DNA from: Catenovulum sediminis
GTDB lineage: Bacteria > Pseudomonadota > Gammaproteobacteria > Enterobacterales > Alteromonadaceae
Reading direction: 5' to 3' (one strand)
Assembly (NCBI RefSeq): GCF_040270295.1
Contig: NZ_JBELOE010000239.1
Length of the DNA stretch: 64,000 bases
The notes under the pieces are model-generated. The model was not told the DNA's origin. It worked only from the letters and a program-made list of their open reading frames with translations, and searched no databases. This document shows, piece by piece, positions 1 to 9,066 of this stretch; the stretch's first letter is position 1, and each line of letters starts with the position of its first letter. The position numbers and the translations under genes were made by a program.

Positions 1-317
1 CCGTCATTAAAAACATGCCCCAAATGGGCATCACAATGCGCACAGCGAATTTCTGTTCTCACCATTCCATGACTTTCGTCAACTAAAAATCGAATGTTAG
101 CGTTATTTATGCTGTCAAAAAAAGCGGGCCAGCCACAGCCAGAATCGAACTTTTGTTGAGAGGTAAAAAGTGGCTGTTTGCAACAAACACAAGTATAAAC
201 ACCGGCAGCATCATGGTGCAGATATTTCCCCGTGTGGGGATATTCTGTTCCGCCTTGGCGGGTGACTCGATAAGTTTCCTCATCGAGTTTTTGCTGCCAG
301 TATTTATTATCTTTCAT
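1..317 (-). CDS. msrB: Peptide-methionine (R)-S-oxide reductase MsrB, 3' end cut by window edge
   Basis: Repairs proteins by reducing methionine-R-sulfoxide, using thioredoxin. About 105 codons are visible on the minus strand, from the ATG at 317 to the window edge; the C-terminal catalytic-Cys end (usually RYCxN) lies outside. The translated protein starts MKDNKYWQQKLDEETYRVTR and carries the zinc-site pairs CVCC and CAHC plus the hallmark stretches SGCGWPAF and CDAHLGHVFNDG, which are diagnostic of MsrB. The ATG overlaps the gnd stop codon by one base (TAATG), so translation is probably coupled to gnd. Seen directly: motifs and overlap. Family function is established knowledge. Confidence 0.93.
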   Translation of the reverse strand, partial: MKDNKYWQQKLDEETYRVTRQGGTEYPHTGKYLHHDAAGVYTCVCCKQPLFTSQQKFDSGCGWPAFFDSINNANIRFLVDESHGMVRTEIRCAHCDAHLGHVFND

Positions 318-1843
318 TATTTAATTCGAACCAAATCTCGCTCACCAGACCAGTTTAAATGATAGAACTGACCACGCGGTTCGTCAACACGCTCAAACGT
401 ATGTGAGCCGAAGAAATCACGCTGCCCTTGCAGTAAATTTGCAGCAGTCGTTTCTGAACGGTACGAATCGTAATATGATAAAGATGAAGTAAAACAAGGC
501 ATTGCTACACCTAAACGCACACCATCTACGATAGCTTCACGCCAGTTTGACTGGAACTTTTCAATTTGACCGGCAAAGAAATCATCCATCAATAAATTAG
601 GAAGCTCTTTATCTTTGTTAAACGCATCTGTAATAGATTGTAAGAATACCGCTCGAATAATACAGCCCGCACGCCAAATTTTAGCAATTGCAGCAAAATC
701 TAAATCCCATCCTTGAATCTCGCCCGCTTTTTTCATCAACTCGAAACCTTGTGCGTATGCACAGATTTTTGAGCAATATAACGCATCGTGTACACGTTGG
801 ATATAGGCTTCTTTTTCACTTTCTTCAACTTTACAAGTCGCTGGACCTTTTAAGATAGCAGATGCTTTAACACGATTATCTTTTAAACCAGACAAGGCTC
901 TAGCGTATACGGAAGCGGTTACAGCCATAGCCGGTGAACCAATTTCTAAACTGCCTAAAGCAGTCCATAAGCCAGTACCCTTTTGGCCAGCCACATCTAA
1001 GATTTTATCAACCAAAGGTTCGCCAGTAACAGGATCATCTTGCGCTAATACATCGGCAGATATTTCAATTAAGTAGCTATTTAAAGGGCCTTTGTTCCAC
1101 TCACGGAAAATTTCAGCAATCTCTTTTGGAGACAATCCTAAAGCACTACGTAAACTCTGATATGCCTCACAGATTAATTGCATATCTGCATACTCTATAC
1201 CGTTGTGCACCATCTTGACGTAGTGACCAGCACCCGTTGGACCGATATAGGCTGCGCATGGCTCACCTTCTTTGACTGGGTTGCCAGGTTCATTATTAAC
1301 AAGCGGTAATCCAGTTTTCGCATCAACTTTTGCTGAAATAGCTTCTAACACGGGTTCTAAACGAGCCCAGCCAGCTTTATCACCCGATGGCATTAAAGAA
1401 GGTCCAAATCGAGCACCTACTTCACCACCTGAAACAGCACAACTGAAGAACGTAAACTTACCATGATATTGTTTTTCACGTTCAACGGTATCTGTCCATA
1501 AGCTGTTTCCTGTATCAACAACAATATCATCCTGCGATAAGCCTAACTCTAATAATTTGCCACATACTATATCGACAGGTTTACCTGCCGGTATAGATAA
1601 AATAATAAGGTAAGGTTTTTCTAATTTGCCCAACATATCTTCAAATGAAGAACAGCCATGAATTCGGGCAGGTTGACTACCTCGCTCTATTTCATCTTGG
1701 CTTAATATGCTTTGTACTTTATCGTTGTCTAAATCAAATGCGGCTACTGAGTAACCGTTATCAGCCAAATTTAACCCTAGGTTTTTACCCATTACACCTA
1801 GACCAATAAGGCCTATTTGACATTGTTGTGTCGTGCTCGACAT
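317..1843 (-). CDS. gnd: 6-phosphogluconate dehydrogenase (decarboxylating)
   Basis: Oxidises 6-phosphogluconate to ribulose-5-phosphate and CO2 with NADP, in the oxidative pentose phosphate pathway (cytosol). The N-terminal Rossmann motif GLIGLGVMGKNL, the substrate-binding SGGEVGARFGPSLMPSG and the GPTGAGHYVKMVHNGIEYADMQ region containing the catalytic Lys and Asn are all present. An upstream ATG at 1873 would give 518 aa, but the ATG at 1843 (508 aa) has AGGAAC 8 bases before it and places the Rossmann fold at the usual distance, so I prefer it. At 508 aa it is longer than the roughly 470-residue enteric enzyme. Its stop overlaps the msrB start. Having gnd alongside an ED operon means 6-phosphogluconate has two fates here. 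Confidence 0.95.
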   Translation of the reverse strand: MSSTTQQCQIGLIGLGVMGKNLGLNLADNGYSVAAFDLDNDKVQSILSQDEIERGSQPARIHGCSSFEDMLGKLEKPYLIILSIPAGKPVDIVCGKLLELGLSQDDIVVDTGNSLWTDTVEREKQYHGKFTFFSCAVSGGEVGARFGPSLMPSGDKAGWARLEPVLEAISAKVDAKTGLPLVNNEPGNPVKEGEPCAAYIGPTGAGHYVKMVHNGIEYADMQLICEAYQSLRSALGLSPKEIAEIFREWNKGPLNSYLIEISADVLAQDDPVTGEPLVDKILDVAGQKGTGLWTALGSLEIGSPAMAVTASVYARALSGLKDNRVKASAILKGPATCKVEESEKEAYIQRVHDALYCSKICAYAQGFELMKKAGEIQGWDLDFAAIAKIWRAGCIIRAVFLQSITDAFNKDKELPNLLMDDFFAGQIEKFQSNWREAIVDGVRLGVAMPCFTSSLSYYDSYRSETTAANLLQGQRDFFGSHTFERVDEPRGQFYHLNWSGERDLVRIK

Positions 1844-1996
1844 ATCTGCTGTTCCTATTATTGCCTGCTTCATAAGTGCCGCGTATTCTAGCTAAAAAGG
1901 GGGGTAAGGGCTACCGAAGTGGGCCTTTATCGGGCTCTGAATGGATAAATTAAGGTTATAAGGATAATAAATACTATAAATAAACGTGATAATAGT

Positions 1997-2023
1997 CAGG
2001 AGAGACTTTTCTCTCCTGTTTTT
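1997..2023 (+). terminator. Hairpin with T-tract, oriented to the plus strand
   Basis: Arms CAGGAGAGA (1997-2005) and TCTCTCCTG (2010-2018) pair perfectly around a 4-base loop and are followed by TTTTT on the plus strand. Both flanking genes, glgX and gnd, read on the minus strand, where the hairpin has no T-tract after it. It may still work as a hairpin stop after glgX, or it may end antisense transcripts. The structure is seen; the role is inferred. Confidence 0.5.
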
Positions 2024-2038
2024 CTCAAATTAAAGTTT

Positions 2039-4168
2039 CTATTTTTTTCGGCCACGAGCAGGAATATGCCGTCTAGCCAATATACTTAAACCGTGACTTT
2101 CTTGCCAATAGCCAGCCTCAAGCTTAGTTTCTTTTGTCGCTAAACCATCATCAACCGAAGTGTCAAATATTAAGGACCAATACTGAGATTTTGGCAATGG
2201 AGGCAGTTTAAAACGTACATCAGTGTGATCTGCATTGATCAATATTAAAAATTTGTCTTTATCGGCGTCATGTTCATAATCCTGCCAGGCTAGCTCTACA
2301 GCGATCGAACAATTATGTGCAGCTTGCCATGCTGCATCGTCCATAAACTGTCCATCATGTTTATACCAATTTACTTTATGATTGTTTATTTTTCCAAAAT
2401 AATGGTCATCGGCAAGATTTAATGAATGCAATAAAGGACTGCTGTGACGCAATTTAATCAGTTTTTTAACAAATTCTAATAACTTTCTATCTTCAGGCTT
2501 TAACTGCCAATTCAACCAGCTAATCGGATTATCCTGACAATAAGCATTATTGTTACCTAATTGACTGCGCCCAATTTCATCACCTGCTAAAAAATGAGGT
2601 GTACCTTGTGACAAAAACAATGTGGCGAGTAAATTTCGTTTTTGCTTCTGCCTTAGCTGATTAATTTTATAGTCATCTGTCGGGCCTTCAATACCATAAT
2701 TTGCAGACAGGTTATGGCCATGACCATCACGATTGTTTTCACCATTTGCATCATTGTGTTTTTGCTCGTAACACACTAGATCGTGTAAGGTAAATCCATC
2801 ATGATAGGCGATATAGTTAACACTGGTATTAATAGAGCGTAAACCTTTTAAAAAGACATCCCGAGACCCCATTAACCTAGTTGCTAAATCACCGATGAGT
2901 CCGTGATCTCCGCGCCAAAAGCCACGTACCGTGTCTCTGAATTTGTCATTGCACTCGTGCCAGTTTTCTGGAAATTGACCCAAGCGGTAGCCTCCCCAAC
3001 CAATATCCCATGGTTCGGCAATTAATTTGACTTGCGATAAAACAGGATCTTGAAAGAGCACTTTAAAAAATGCAGAGTAATTATCAAAATCATTACCTTC
3101 ACGCGCTAAGCTAACCGCAAGATCAAATCTAAAGCCATCAACCTGCATCTCTTCAACCCAATAGCGCAATGACTGAGTCACTAATTGAAGTACATAGGGG
3201 TTATCCAGATTAATGCTGTTACCGCACCCCGTATTGTTAACGTAACGGCTGTAGTCTTTTTCTCCGTGAACTTCTTCAAACATGTAGAAATTACGGTTAT
3301 CAAATCCTCTAAAGGATAAAACAGGTCCGTCAAATCCCCCTTCAGCGCTGTGATTAAACACAACATCTAAAATGACTTCGATTCCATTTTTGTGTAATTC
3401 CCGAACCATGGTTTTAAATTCAAGTGTAGAATCTTCATTGGCATAGCGCGGGTCTGGTGTGAAGAAATTAATTGGGTTGTATCCCCAATAATTAGCAAGC
3501 CCTAAATCATTTAATCTGGGCTCTGACATAAACGCCATAACAGGCATTAATTGTAAACTTGTGACACCTAAAGATTTCAGATAATCAATCACCTCAGGCT
3601 GAGCAATACCAAGGTATTTACCTTTGTATTGGTCAGCGACTTGAGGGTGCATTTTTGTAAACCCTTTCACATGTAATTCATATAAAACCGTATCCGAATC
3701 CGGAATTCTGGGCTTATGGGCATCTTGCCAATCAAACCCCATGCCATCTTCAACAATACATTTTGGCATCATGTATTGTGAATCTCCCTGATACAGTCTT
3801 TCTTTGAAGTGCAATGCTCTGTTAAGCCCCTTGGCATAAGGGTCAATCAGTAGTTTTTGCTCATCTTGGAAATAACCATGTTCAGGATTGAATTTGCCAG
3901 CAACCCGATATCCATATAGCTGCCCAGGTTCTACCCCATAAACAAATGCATGCCAAACCCTACCCTTTTTTCCGGGCATTTCAATACGGCATATCTCATT
4001 TTCATCTTTATCAAAAAGACATAAATCAACTCGCTCTGCATCCGGCGAATACACCGCAAAGTTAGTTCCTTTTCCTTTGATGTAACTGGGCCCTAAAATA
4101 TCAGCAGAGCCCAATGATACTTCAAAGCCGTGAGTGTTATGCAATACAGTTTGTTTCGGCAAATTCAC
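2039..4168 (-). CDS. glgX: Glycogen debranching enzyme GlgX (GH13 isoamylase type)
   Basis: Hydrolyses alpha-1,6 branches of phosphorylase-limit glycogen. The 709-residue protein has an N-terminal CBM48-like beta-sandwich (about residues 15-120) and a GH13 barrel. The nucleophile region DGFRFDLA lies near residue 344, the acid/base LIAEPWDIGWGG near 386 and the transition-state Asp in YHDGFTLHD near 456; ANYWGYN is typical of this family. Length is close to the family norm (about 660-710). It starts 19 bases after the glgB stop, so the two are probably cotranscribed. Members of this family act on short branches of limit dextrins, which fits its neighbours GlgB and MalQ. Confidence 0.94.
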   Translation of the reverse strand: MNLPKQTVLHNTHGFEVSLGSADILGPSYIKGKGTNFAVYSPDAERVDLCLFDKDENEICRIEMPGKKGRVWHAFVYGVEPGQLYGYRVAGKFNPEHGYFQDEQKLLIDPYAKGLNRALHFKERLYQGDSQYMMPKCIVEDGMGFDWQDAHKPRIPDSDTVLYELHVKGFTKMHPQVADQYKGKYLGIAQPEVIDYLKSLGVTSLQLMPVMAFMSEPRLNDLGLANYWGYNPINFFTPDPRYANEDSTLEFKTMVRELHKNGIEVILDVVFNHSAEGGFDGPVLSFRGFDNRNFYMFEEVHGEKDYSRYVNNTGCGNSINLDNPYVLQLVTQSLRYWVEEMQVDGFRFDLAVSLAREGNDFDNYSAFFKVLFQDPVLSQVKLIAEPWDIGWGGYRLGQFPENWHECNDKFRDTVRGFWRGDHGLIGDLATRLMGSRDVFLKGLRSINTSVNYIAYHDGFTLHDLVCYEQKHNDANGENNRDGHGHNLSANYGIEGPTDDYKINQLRQKQKRNLLATLFLSQGTPHFLAGDEIGRSQLGNNNAYCQDNPISWLNWQLKPEDRKLLEFVKKLIKLRHSSPLLHSLNLADDHYFGKINNHKVNWYKHDGQFMDDAAWQAAHNCSIAVELAWQDYEHDADKDKFLILINADHTDVRFKLPPLPKSQYWSLIFDTSVDDGLATKETKLEAGYWQESHGLSILARRHIPARGRKK

Positions 4169-4187
4169 GCTTGTACTCCAGCCTTAT

Positions 4188-6380
4188 TTATTCATCAAAA
4201 ACGATATATACAGTTGCTAATGGTGGAACATCGATCATGATTGAATGATCTTGCCCCTGCCAAGTTTGCGCTTCTGATTTAAATGTGGCGTTTTCGGTAT
4301 AATCACTTCCCCAATAATTATTACTATCTGTCGACAATAATAATTTATATTCGCCAGCGTCTTTAACCCCTAAGCGATAACCATCTCGCGGTATTGGGGT
4401 AAAGTTACAAACAACATATACTTTCTGTTTGCTTGTTTCAGCTTTGCGAACAAAAGATAGAATACTCTGACCTGCATCTTGATGCTCTATCCATTCAAAT
4501 CCGCCGGGTTCGTGATCCTTTTCATATAAGGCTGGATAAGTTGTATAGAGTTTATTTAAATCTCGATATAAGTTTTGAATGCCTTTGTGCTTCGGAAAGT
4601 CTAACAAGTGCCATTCAACCGAAGTTTCATGATTCCATTCATGCCCCTGGCCAATATCATTCCCCATAAAGTTTAGTTTTTTACCTGGATGTGCATACAT
4701 AAAGGCTGCATAACACCTGTGATTAGCAGCCGCTTGCCACTCATCCCCCGGCATTTTGGTCAGCAACGAACCTTTACCATGTACAACTTCGTCATGAGAA
4801 ATAGGCAATATAAAGCTTTCGTTGTATGCATACACCATAGAGAAAGTGATTTCATTGTGATGGTATTTACGATATGCAGGGTCTTTAGAAATAAAGTGCA
4901 GACTGTCATGCATCCACCCCATATTCCATTTAAAACCAAAACCTAATCCACCTTCAAATACTGGGCGTGATACTTTTGGAAACGCAGTAGACTCTTCGGC
5001 AATGGTGAATGCATGTGGGAAGTTTTTATATACTTCTTCGTTAAACCAGCGCAACAAACTAACCGCTTCGTAGTTTTCGTTACCACCATCTACATTCGGC
5101 ACCCATTCGCCTTCATTTCTTGAATAATCCCAATACAACATACTTGCAACCGCATCTACTCGCAGTGCATCGACGTGGAATTTATCTAACCAAAATAATG
5201 CGCTAGCCACTAAAAATTGACGCACATTGTCTTTACCGAAATCGTAGATGCAAGAATTCCAATCCGGATGCCACCCTCTTCTCGGATCTTCATATTCATA
5301 GATATAGGTGCCATCAAAACGCGCCAAACCATGTCCATCTTCAGGAAAGTGTGCAGGTACCCAATCAACAATGACACCTATTCCGTTTTGGTGACACTGG
5401 TCAACAAAATATTTAAAGTCATCCGGCGTACCAAAGCGGCTTGTAGGTGCAAATAACCCGACCGGTTGATATCCCCATGAACCATCGTAAGGGAATTCTG
5501 ATACTGGTAAAAATTCTATGTGTGTGTAACCCATATCTTTAACATAAGGGATTAACTCATCCACCATTTCGCGATAGCTTAACGGTGTACGACCTTTGTT
5601 ATCGTAATGCGCTTTCCAACTACCCGCATGTAATTCGTAAATAGACATAGGGCTTTTGTAGCGATCAACTTTTGCTTGCTCTTTTAACCAAGCTTCATCA
5701 TTCCATTGATAATTATCGTGATTATAAACAATCGAAGCATGAGACGGATATTGTTCTGCACAAAAACCAATTGGATCCGCTTTATGGGGCAATCTATTGC
5801 CCATTGGATCTTTGATTTCGTATTTATATTTAGTACCAGCAGCGATGCCCGGAACGATTAAAACCCAGTGGCCACACTCAGTTTTTTGCATAGGATGCAA
5901 TCGGCCATCCCAATAGTTAAATTCACCAATCAAGCTAACAGCAGTCGCATTCGGTGCATACACGGCAAATCGAGTCGCACTCACTTTAGTATCATTAACG
6001 TCGATTTCAATTAACTGAGCACCTAGCTGCTCATACAAGTTTTGTGGTTTAGTCGCGACATAATGTACTGCGTGATAGGCTAAATCTCTAAACTGATACG
6101 GGTCTATTACTTGGTAAGTATGTTCCGTATTGGATATTTTAAATTTGTAAGCAAAGTCATCAGTCAATCCGTCAAACTCAGATTCGAATAATGCCCCTTC
6201 ATCATCAACTTTCTGTAGAAAGCCGACACTTCGCTCAGTGCCGAGTTCGATCACTTCGACTTTAACGGCATTCGGCACCCAAGCTCTAATGACATGTCGT
6301 TTGTCATCTTCACTTGTTTGTAAACCTAGGTGTTCAAAGGGATTATGCAATCTGGCTTGTTCGAGTCTATTTACGAGCAT
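4188..6380 (-). CDS. glgB: 1,4-alpha-glucan (glycogen) branching enzyme
   Basis: Transfers alpha-1,4 oligoglucans to alpha-1,6 positions during glycogen synthesis. 730 residues, the usual size of the two-N-domain bacterial form: N1 (about 15-110), CBM48 (about 125-220), then the GH13 barrel. Catalytic motifs are DALRVDAVASMLYWDYSR near residue 406, TIAEESTAFP near 460 and LPISHDEVVHGKGSL near 530. The ATG at 6380 is preceded by AGGA at 8 bases. It is followed closely by glgX. No glgC, glgA or glgP is in the window, so the synthetic and phosphorolytic steps must be encoded elsewhere. Confidence 0.96.
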   Translation of the reverse strand: MLVNRLEQARLHNPFEHLGLQTSEDDKRHVIRAWVPNAVKVEVIELGTERSVGFLQKVDDEGALFESEFDGLTDDFAYKFKISNTEHTYQVIDPYQFRDLAYHAVHYVATKPQNLYEQLGAQLIEIDVNDTKVSATRFAVYAPNATAVSLIGEFNYWDGRLHPMQKTECGHWVLIVPGIAAGTKYKYEIKDPMGNRLPHKADPIGFCAEQYPSHASIVYNHDNYQWNDEAWLKEQAKVDRYKSPMSIYELHAGSWKAHYDNKGRTPLSYREMVDELIPYVKDMGYTHIEFLPVSEFPYDGSWGYQPVGLFAPTSRFGTPDDFKYFVDQCHQNGIGVIVDWVPAHFPEDGHGLARFDGTYIYEYEDPRRGWHPDWNSCIYDFGKDNVRQFLVASALFWLDKFHVDALRVDAVASMLYWDYSRNEGEWVPNVDGGNENYEAVSLLRWFNEEVYKNFPHAFTIAEESTAFPKVSRPVFEGGLGFGFKWNMGWMHDSLHFISKDPAYRKYHHNEITFSMVYAYNESFILPISHDEVVHGKGSLLTKMPGDEWQAAANHRCYAAFMYAHPGKKLNFMGNDIGQGHEWNHETSVEWHLLDFPKHKGIQNLYRDLNKLYTTYPALYEKDHEPGGFEWIEHQDAGQSILSFVRKAETSKQKVYVVCNFTPIPRDGYRLGVKDAGEYKLLLSTDSNNYWGSDYTENATFKSEAQTWQGQDHSIMIDVPPLATVYIVFDE

Positions 6381-6442
6381 ACAAAAGTCCTGTTGTACTG
6401 AATGAAATGTTTAGTAATTTTAGCCCATTATTTATAATAACT

Positions 6443-6460
6443 CGTTTAATTCCTTAAACG
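6443..6460. promoter_or_regulatory. Inverted repeat in the glgB upstream region (operator candidate)
   Basis: CGTTTAA-TTCC-TTAAACG is a perfect 7-bp inverted repeat. On the minus strand it lies just upstream of a TTATTATAAAT stretch that could be a -10 for glgB, so it would cover the -35/spacer region. No regulator is known from the sequence. The rest of the 237-base malQ-glgB gap holds the malQ terminator and a second inverted repeat (GATTGAAA at 6482-6489 with TTTCAATC at 6500-6507). Confidence 0.3.
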
Positions 6461-6549
6461 GTGTTGGGCAAAATCCAGTTTGATTGAAATTTCTTTCGCT
6501 TTCAATCTTTTATTACCTCTTAATTTCGCAATTATTGGTTATAAAACGT

Positions 6550-6596
6550 TTGCTAAAACTGCGTGAACACTTTTTATACATTAGGTTCACGCAGTT
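6550..6596 (-). terminator. Terminator after malQ
   Basis: A perfect 12-bp stem (AACTGCGTGAAC at 6557-6568 with GTTCACGCAGTT at 6585-6596) around a 16-base loop lies 21 bases beyond the malQ stop. On the minus strand the stem runs into a short T run (GTTTTAGC). It separates malQ transcription from glgB. Confidence 0.6.
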
Positions 6597-6617
6597 AGCG
6601 TATTAAATGTACAATTA

Positions 6618-8807
6618 TTACATATTTAATGAACGCGCTTGATTCAATCCCAGAGTGAGCGTGCTGATCTCATCCCGAGCGAACAACTCTTCAAGGTTAG
6701 TTGATAACTTCCGGCGCCAGTTTGGATATTCATCACAGGTGCCTGGTACATTGACCGGCATATCCATCTCAAGCCAATCTTCTAATTGCAAACTAAGCAA
6801 TGCACTATTGGCTTTGGCCATATGAATTTGCATTGAGTGGTTAAGCTCTCTGCTCATGCCAACCTGATGAGCATCGCGTGAGATATTTGAAGAAACAGAC
6901 TCATGTCCATGCAAACTGTCTAATATACGCTGTTTAGCAACATGACGCGCATGGAATAACCCTTCCAATTCGTTGTCGTCTGGATAAATACCTAAAGTGT
7001 GTCCAAGTTTTAAATCATCACAATGCCAAAATCCTTTCAAGGTGGCCATATCATGTGTCGTCAGTGTAGCCATGGCTTGACGCGGATAATGAGAAGGTGA
7101 GTAAAACCCACCATCAGGCGCGGTTTCAAAGAAAAATACTCGATAAGAAAGGACGCAATTTTCGGCAAAAATTTCACGAATGCCTTCAGGGACCGTACCT
7201 AAATCTTCGCCAATAATCATACATTGGTTGCGTTGACTTTCTAAACACAACAACGCCAACAGATCATCAATTGGGTAATACACATAGGCGCCTTTTGTTG
7301 CGTGTTCACCACCTGGCACCCACCATAATCGCAATAATGCCATAACATGATCGATTCTGAGTGCACCACAAGATTGCATATTTGAGCGATACATATCGAT
7401 GATAGGCTGATATTTTTGACTATATAGTCTGTTTGGCTCCATCGGTGGTAAGCCCCAACTTTGCCCCTGAGGACCAAGTGGATCAGGTGGCGCGCCAACA
7501 CTGACATCAGCACAATATAAATCTCGATTAGCCCAAACTTCAGCACTTCCAGAGCTGACCCCTACAGCAAGATCCCTGTATATCCCTAATGTCATACCTA
7601 ATTCTTTTGCTTTAGCTTGGCAAGCATCCAATTGTGCAAATGCGATCCATTGGCACCAAGCGTAAAAATCAACTAACGATTTATTCTCCTGTGCAAATTT
7701 AGCGACATCCGGTTTGTGATATTCACTTAAATTTTCCGGCCAACTTGGCCATCCCCAAGCTAAAATTCCCTGTTGCTGCAGAGAGTCCTGTACTGCATCA
7801 AATATCGATTGCTGACGAAGAGAATCTCCACCTTTACGAATGAAATCATCAAACTCCTTTTTCATTTCATCTGAAGCATTATTTTCAAAATGGGCAAACA
7901 AAGCTTTTAAAACAGGTAATTTTAATTTAGCTATCGCATTGTAATCTACATGATCGGTATTTCTGGCATGTGCTTTTAGATTTTGATGTTCTTCTGATTG
8001 AACAATGGCTTGTGCGCTTTGTTCTGCAGCAAAACCATATACTTTAGTGACATCAATATACAACAAATTTAGCCAGCGACGCGATGATGGACTATAAGGA
8101 CTACAGGCATCTGCATTTGACGGATAAAGCGCATGAATTGGGTTTAAGCCGACAAAATCACCACCATTTTCTGCAATTTTTTCGATTAAATATTCAAGAT
8201 CTGTAAAATCGCCCATCCCCCAATTTTTTTCTGTACGTAAACAATACAGCTGGACACTTGTCCCCCAAACTTTTCGACCACTTTTGATATCATCTGGCTG
8301 GTAACACTGTTTAGGCGCAACTATCAGAGATTGTTCTGCGATAAATTCACCGTTTTCGTCCAACAAGGTCAACGAATGGTAGCCACACGGAAACTCACCC
8401 GGTATTGTCACCAAATATTCCTGAAATTCCAGTTCGTCGATCACTTCAACATCTAACATTGCACCATCAATAGGTTTAACATCAAGATTCGATTGAACGC
8501 CCTGCTCTGTTGTAACCTGTACTTTAAAAATACTGTTCGCCGCTGAAATGGGTACTCGAATTTCGATTTCAATGGATTCATCAGTGCGAATAATTTTGAC
8601 AGGGTCAATATAATTTAACCAATAATCTCTCCGTTCATCTTCAACTTGTTCTGCAAGTTTTGCTTCTTCATCTACCGCATACCCCATCGCTTTTAATAAT
8701 TTAGCCTTGCTATCCGGGTCGACAATTGCATCTTGCCCCCAAGCATTAAGGTATTTAGTTTCGATGCCTCTAGCTTTGGCAATTTGATCAATTAATTCAT
8801 TATTCAT
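6618..8807 (-). CDS. malQ: 4-alpha-glucanotransferase (amylomaltase, GH77)
   Basis: Disproportionates maltodextrins, releasing glucose and longer dextrins in the cytosol. 729 residues: an N-terminal MalQ-type extension with a beta-sandwich (about 60-160), then the GH77 barrel. Motifs are LRIDHVMALLRLWWVP (nucleophile Asp, near residue 487), IGEDLGTVPEGI (acid/base, near 533) and TTHDMATLKGFW (third carboxylate, near 583). Slightly longer than the 694-residue E. coli MalQ. The ATG at 8807 has AGGA at 7 bases. It diverges from gapA, and a strong hairpin separates it from glgB, so it may be its own transcript. Glucose it releases can enter through Glk. Confidence 0.95.
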   Translation of the reverse strand: MNNELIDQIAKARGIETKYLNAWGQDAIVDPDSKAKLLKAMGYAVDEEAKLAEQVEDERRDYWLNYIDPVKIIRTDESIEIEIRVPISAANSIFKVQVTTEQGVQSNLDVKPIDGAMLDVEVIDELEFQEYLVTIPGEFPCGYHSLTLLDENGEFIAEQSLIVAPKQCYQPDDIKSGRKVWGTSVQLYCLRTEKNWGMGDFTDLEYLIEKIAENGGDFVGLNPIHALYPSNADACSPYSPSSRRWLNLLYIDVTKVYGFAAEQSAQAIVQSEEHQNLKAHARNTDHVDYNAIAKLKLPVLKALFAHFENNASDEMKKEFDDFIRKGGDSLRQQSIFDAVQDSLQQQGILAWGWPSWPENLSEYHKPDVAKFAQENKSLVDFYAWCQWIAFAQLDACQAKAKELGMTLGIYRDLAVGVSSGSAEVWANRDLYCADVSVGAPPDPLGPQGQSWGLPPMEPNRLYSQKYQPIIDMYRSNMQSCGALRIDHVMALLRLWWVPGGEHATKGAYVYYPIDDLLALLCLESQRNQCMIIGEDLGTVPEGIREIFAENCVLSYRVFFFETAPDGGFYSPSHYPRQAMATLTTHDMATLKGFWHCDDLKLGHTLGIYPDDNELEGLFHARHVAKQRILDSLHGHESVSSNISRDAHQVGMSRELNHSMQIHMAKANSALLSLQLEDWLEMDMPVNVPGTCDEYPNWRRKLSTNLEELFARDEISTLTLGLNQARSLNM

Positions 8808-8939
8808 ATTGAGTCCTATTCGTTTGATATGACATTAGCATAAACGAAAATCCATATTTTTCACGGTTTTATCTTGTTTCGCATACGAATTCAAAAATAG
8901 TTCAAATATTGACTATTCACGAGAGTAGATTAAAAATAA

Positions 8940-8970
8940 TTGAGTTTTTGTATTATAGATTTTGTATAAT
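8940..8970 (+). promoter_or_regulatory. Candidate gapA promoter
   Basis: TTGAGT (8940-8945) and a perfect TATAAT (8965-8970) are 19 bases apart, somewhat longer than ideal, and lie about 97 bases upstream of the gapA ATG. The 259-base malQ-gapA gap is AT-rich. I searched it by eye for a HexR-type operator and saw none. Confidence 0.45.
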
Positions 8971-9066
8971 ACCGCCAGTTTATTAATCATAAATAATATA
9001 ACTTGAACGCTAGCGAATGCTAAATTCAGCAAAGCTTAATTATTAAAAAACAGTTTAGGAACAACT

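Noticed and set aside
153..362. Small plus-strand reading frame across msrB and gnd ends
   Set aside because: It lies opposite two clear minus-strand genes and has no family features; a shadow frame.
8808..9066. HexR operator ahead of gapA
   Set aside because: No match to the TGTAAT-NNN-ATTACA pattern could be found by eye in the 259-base gap.
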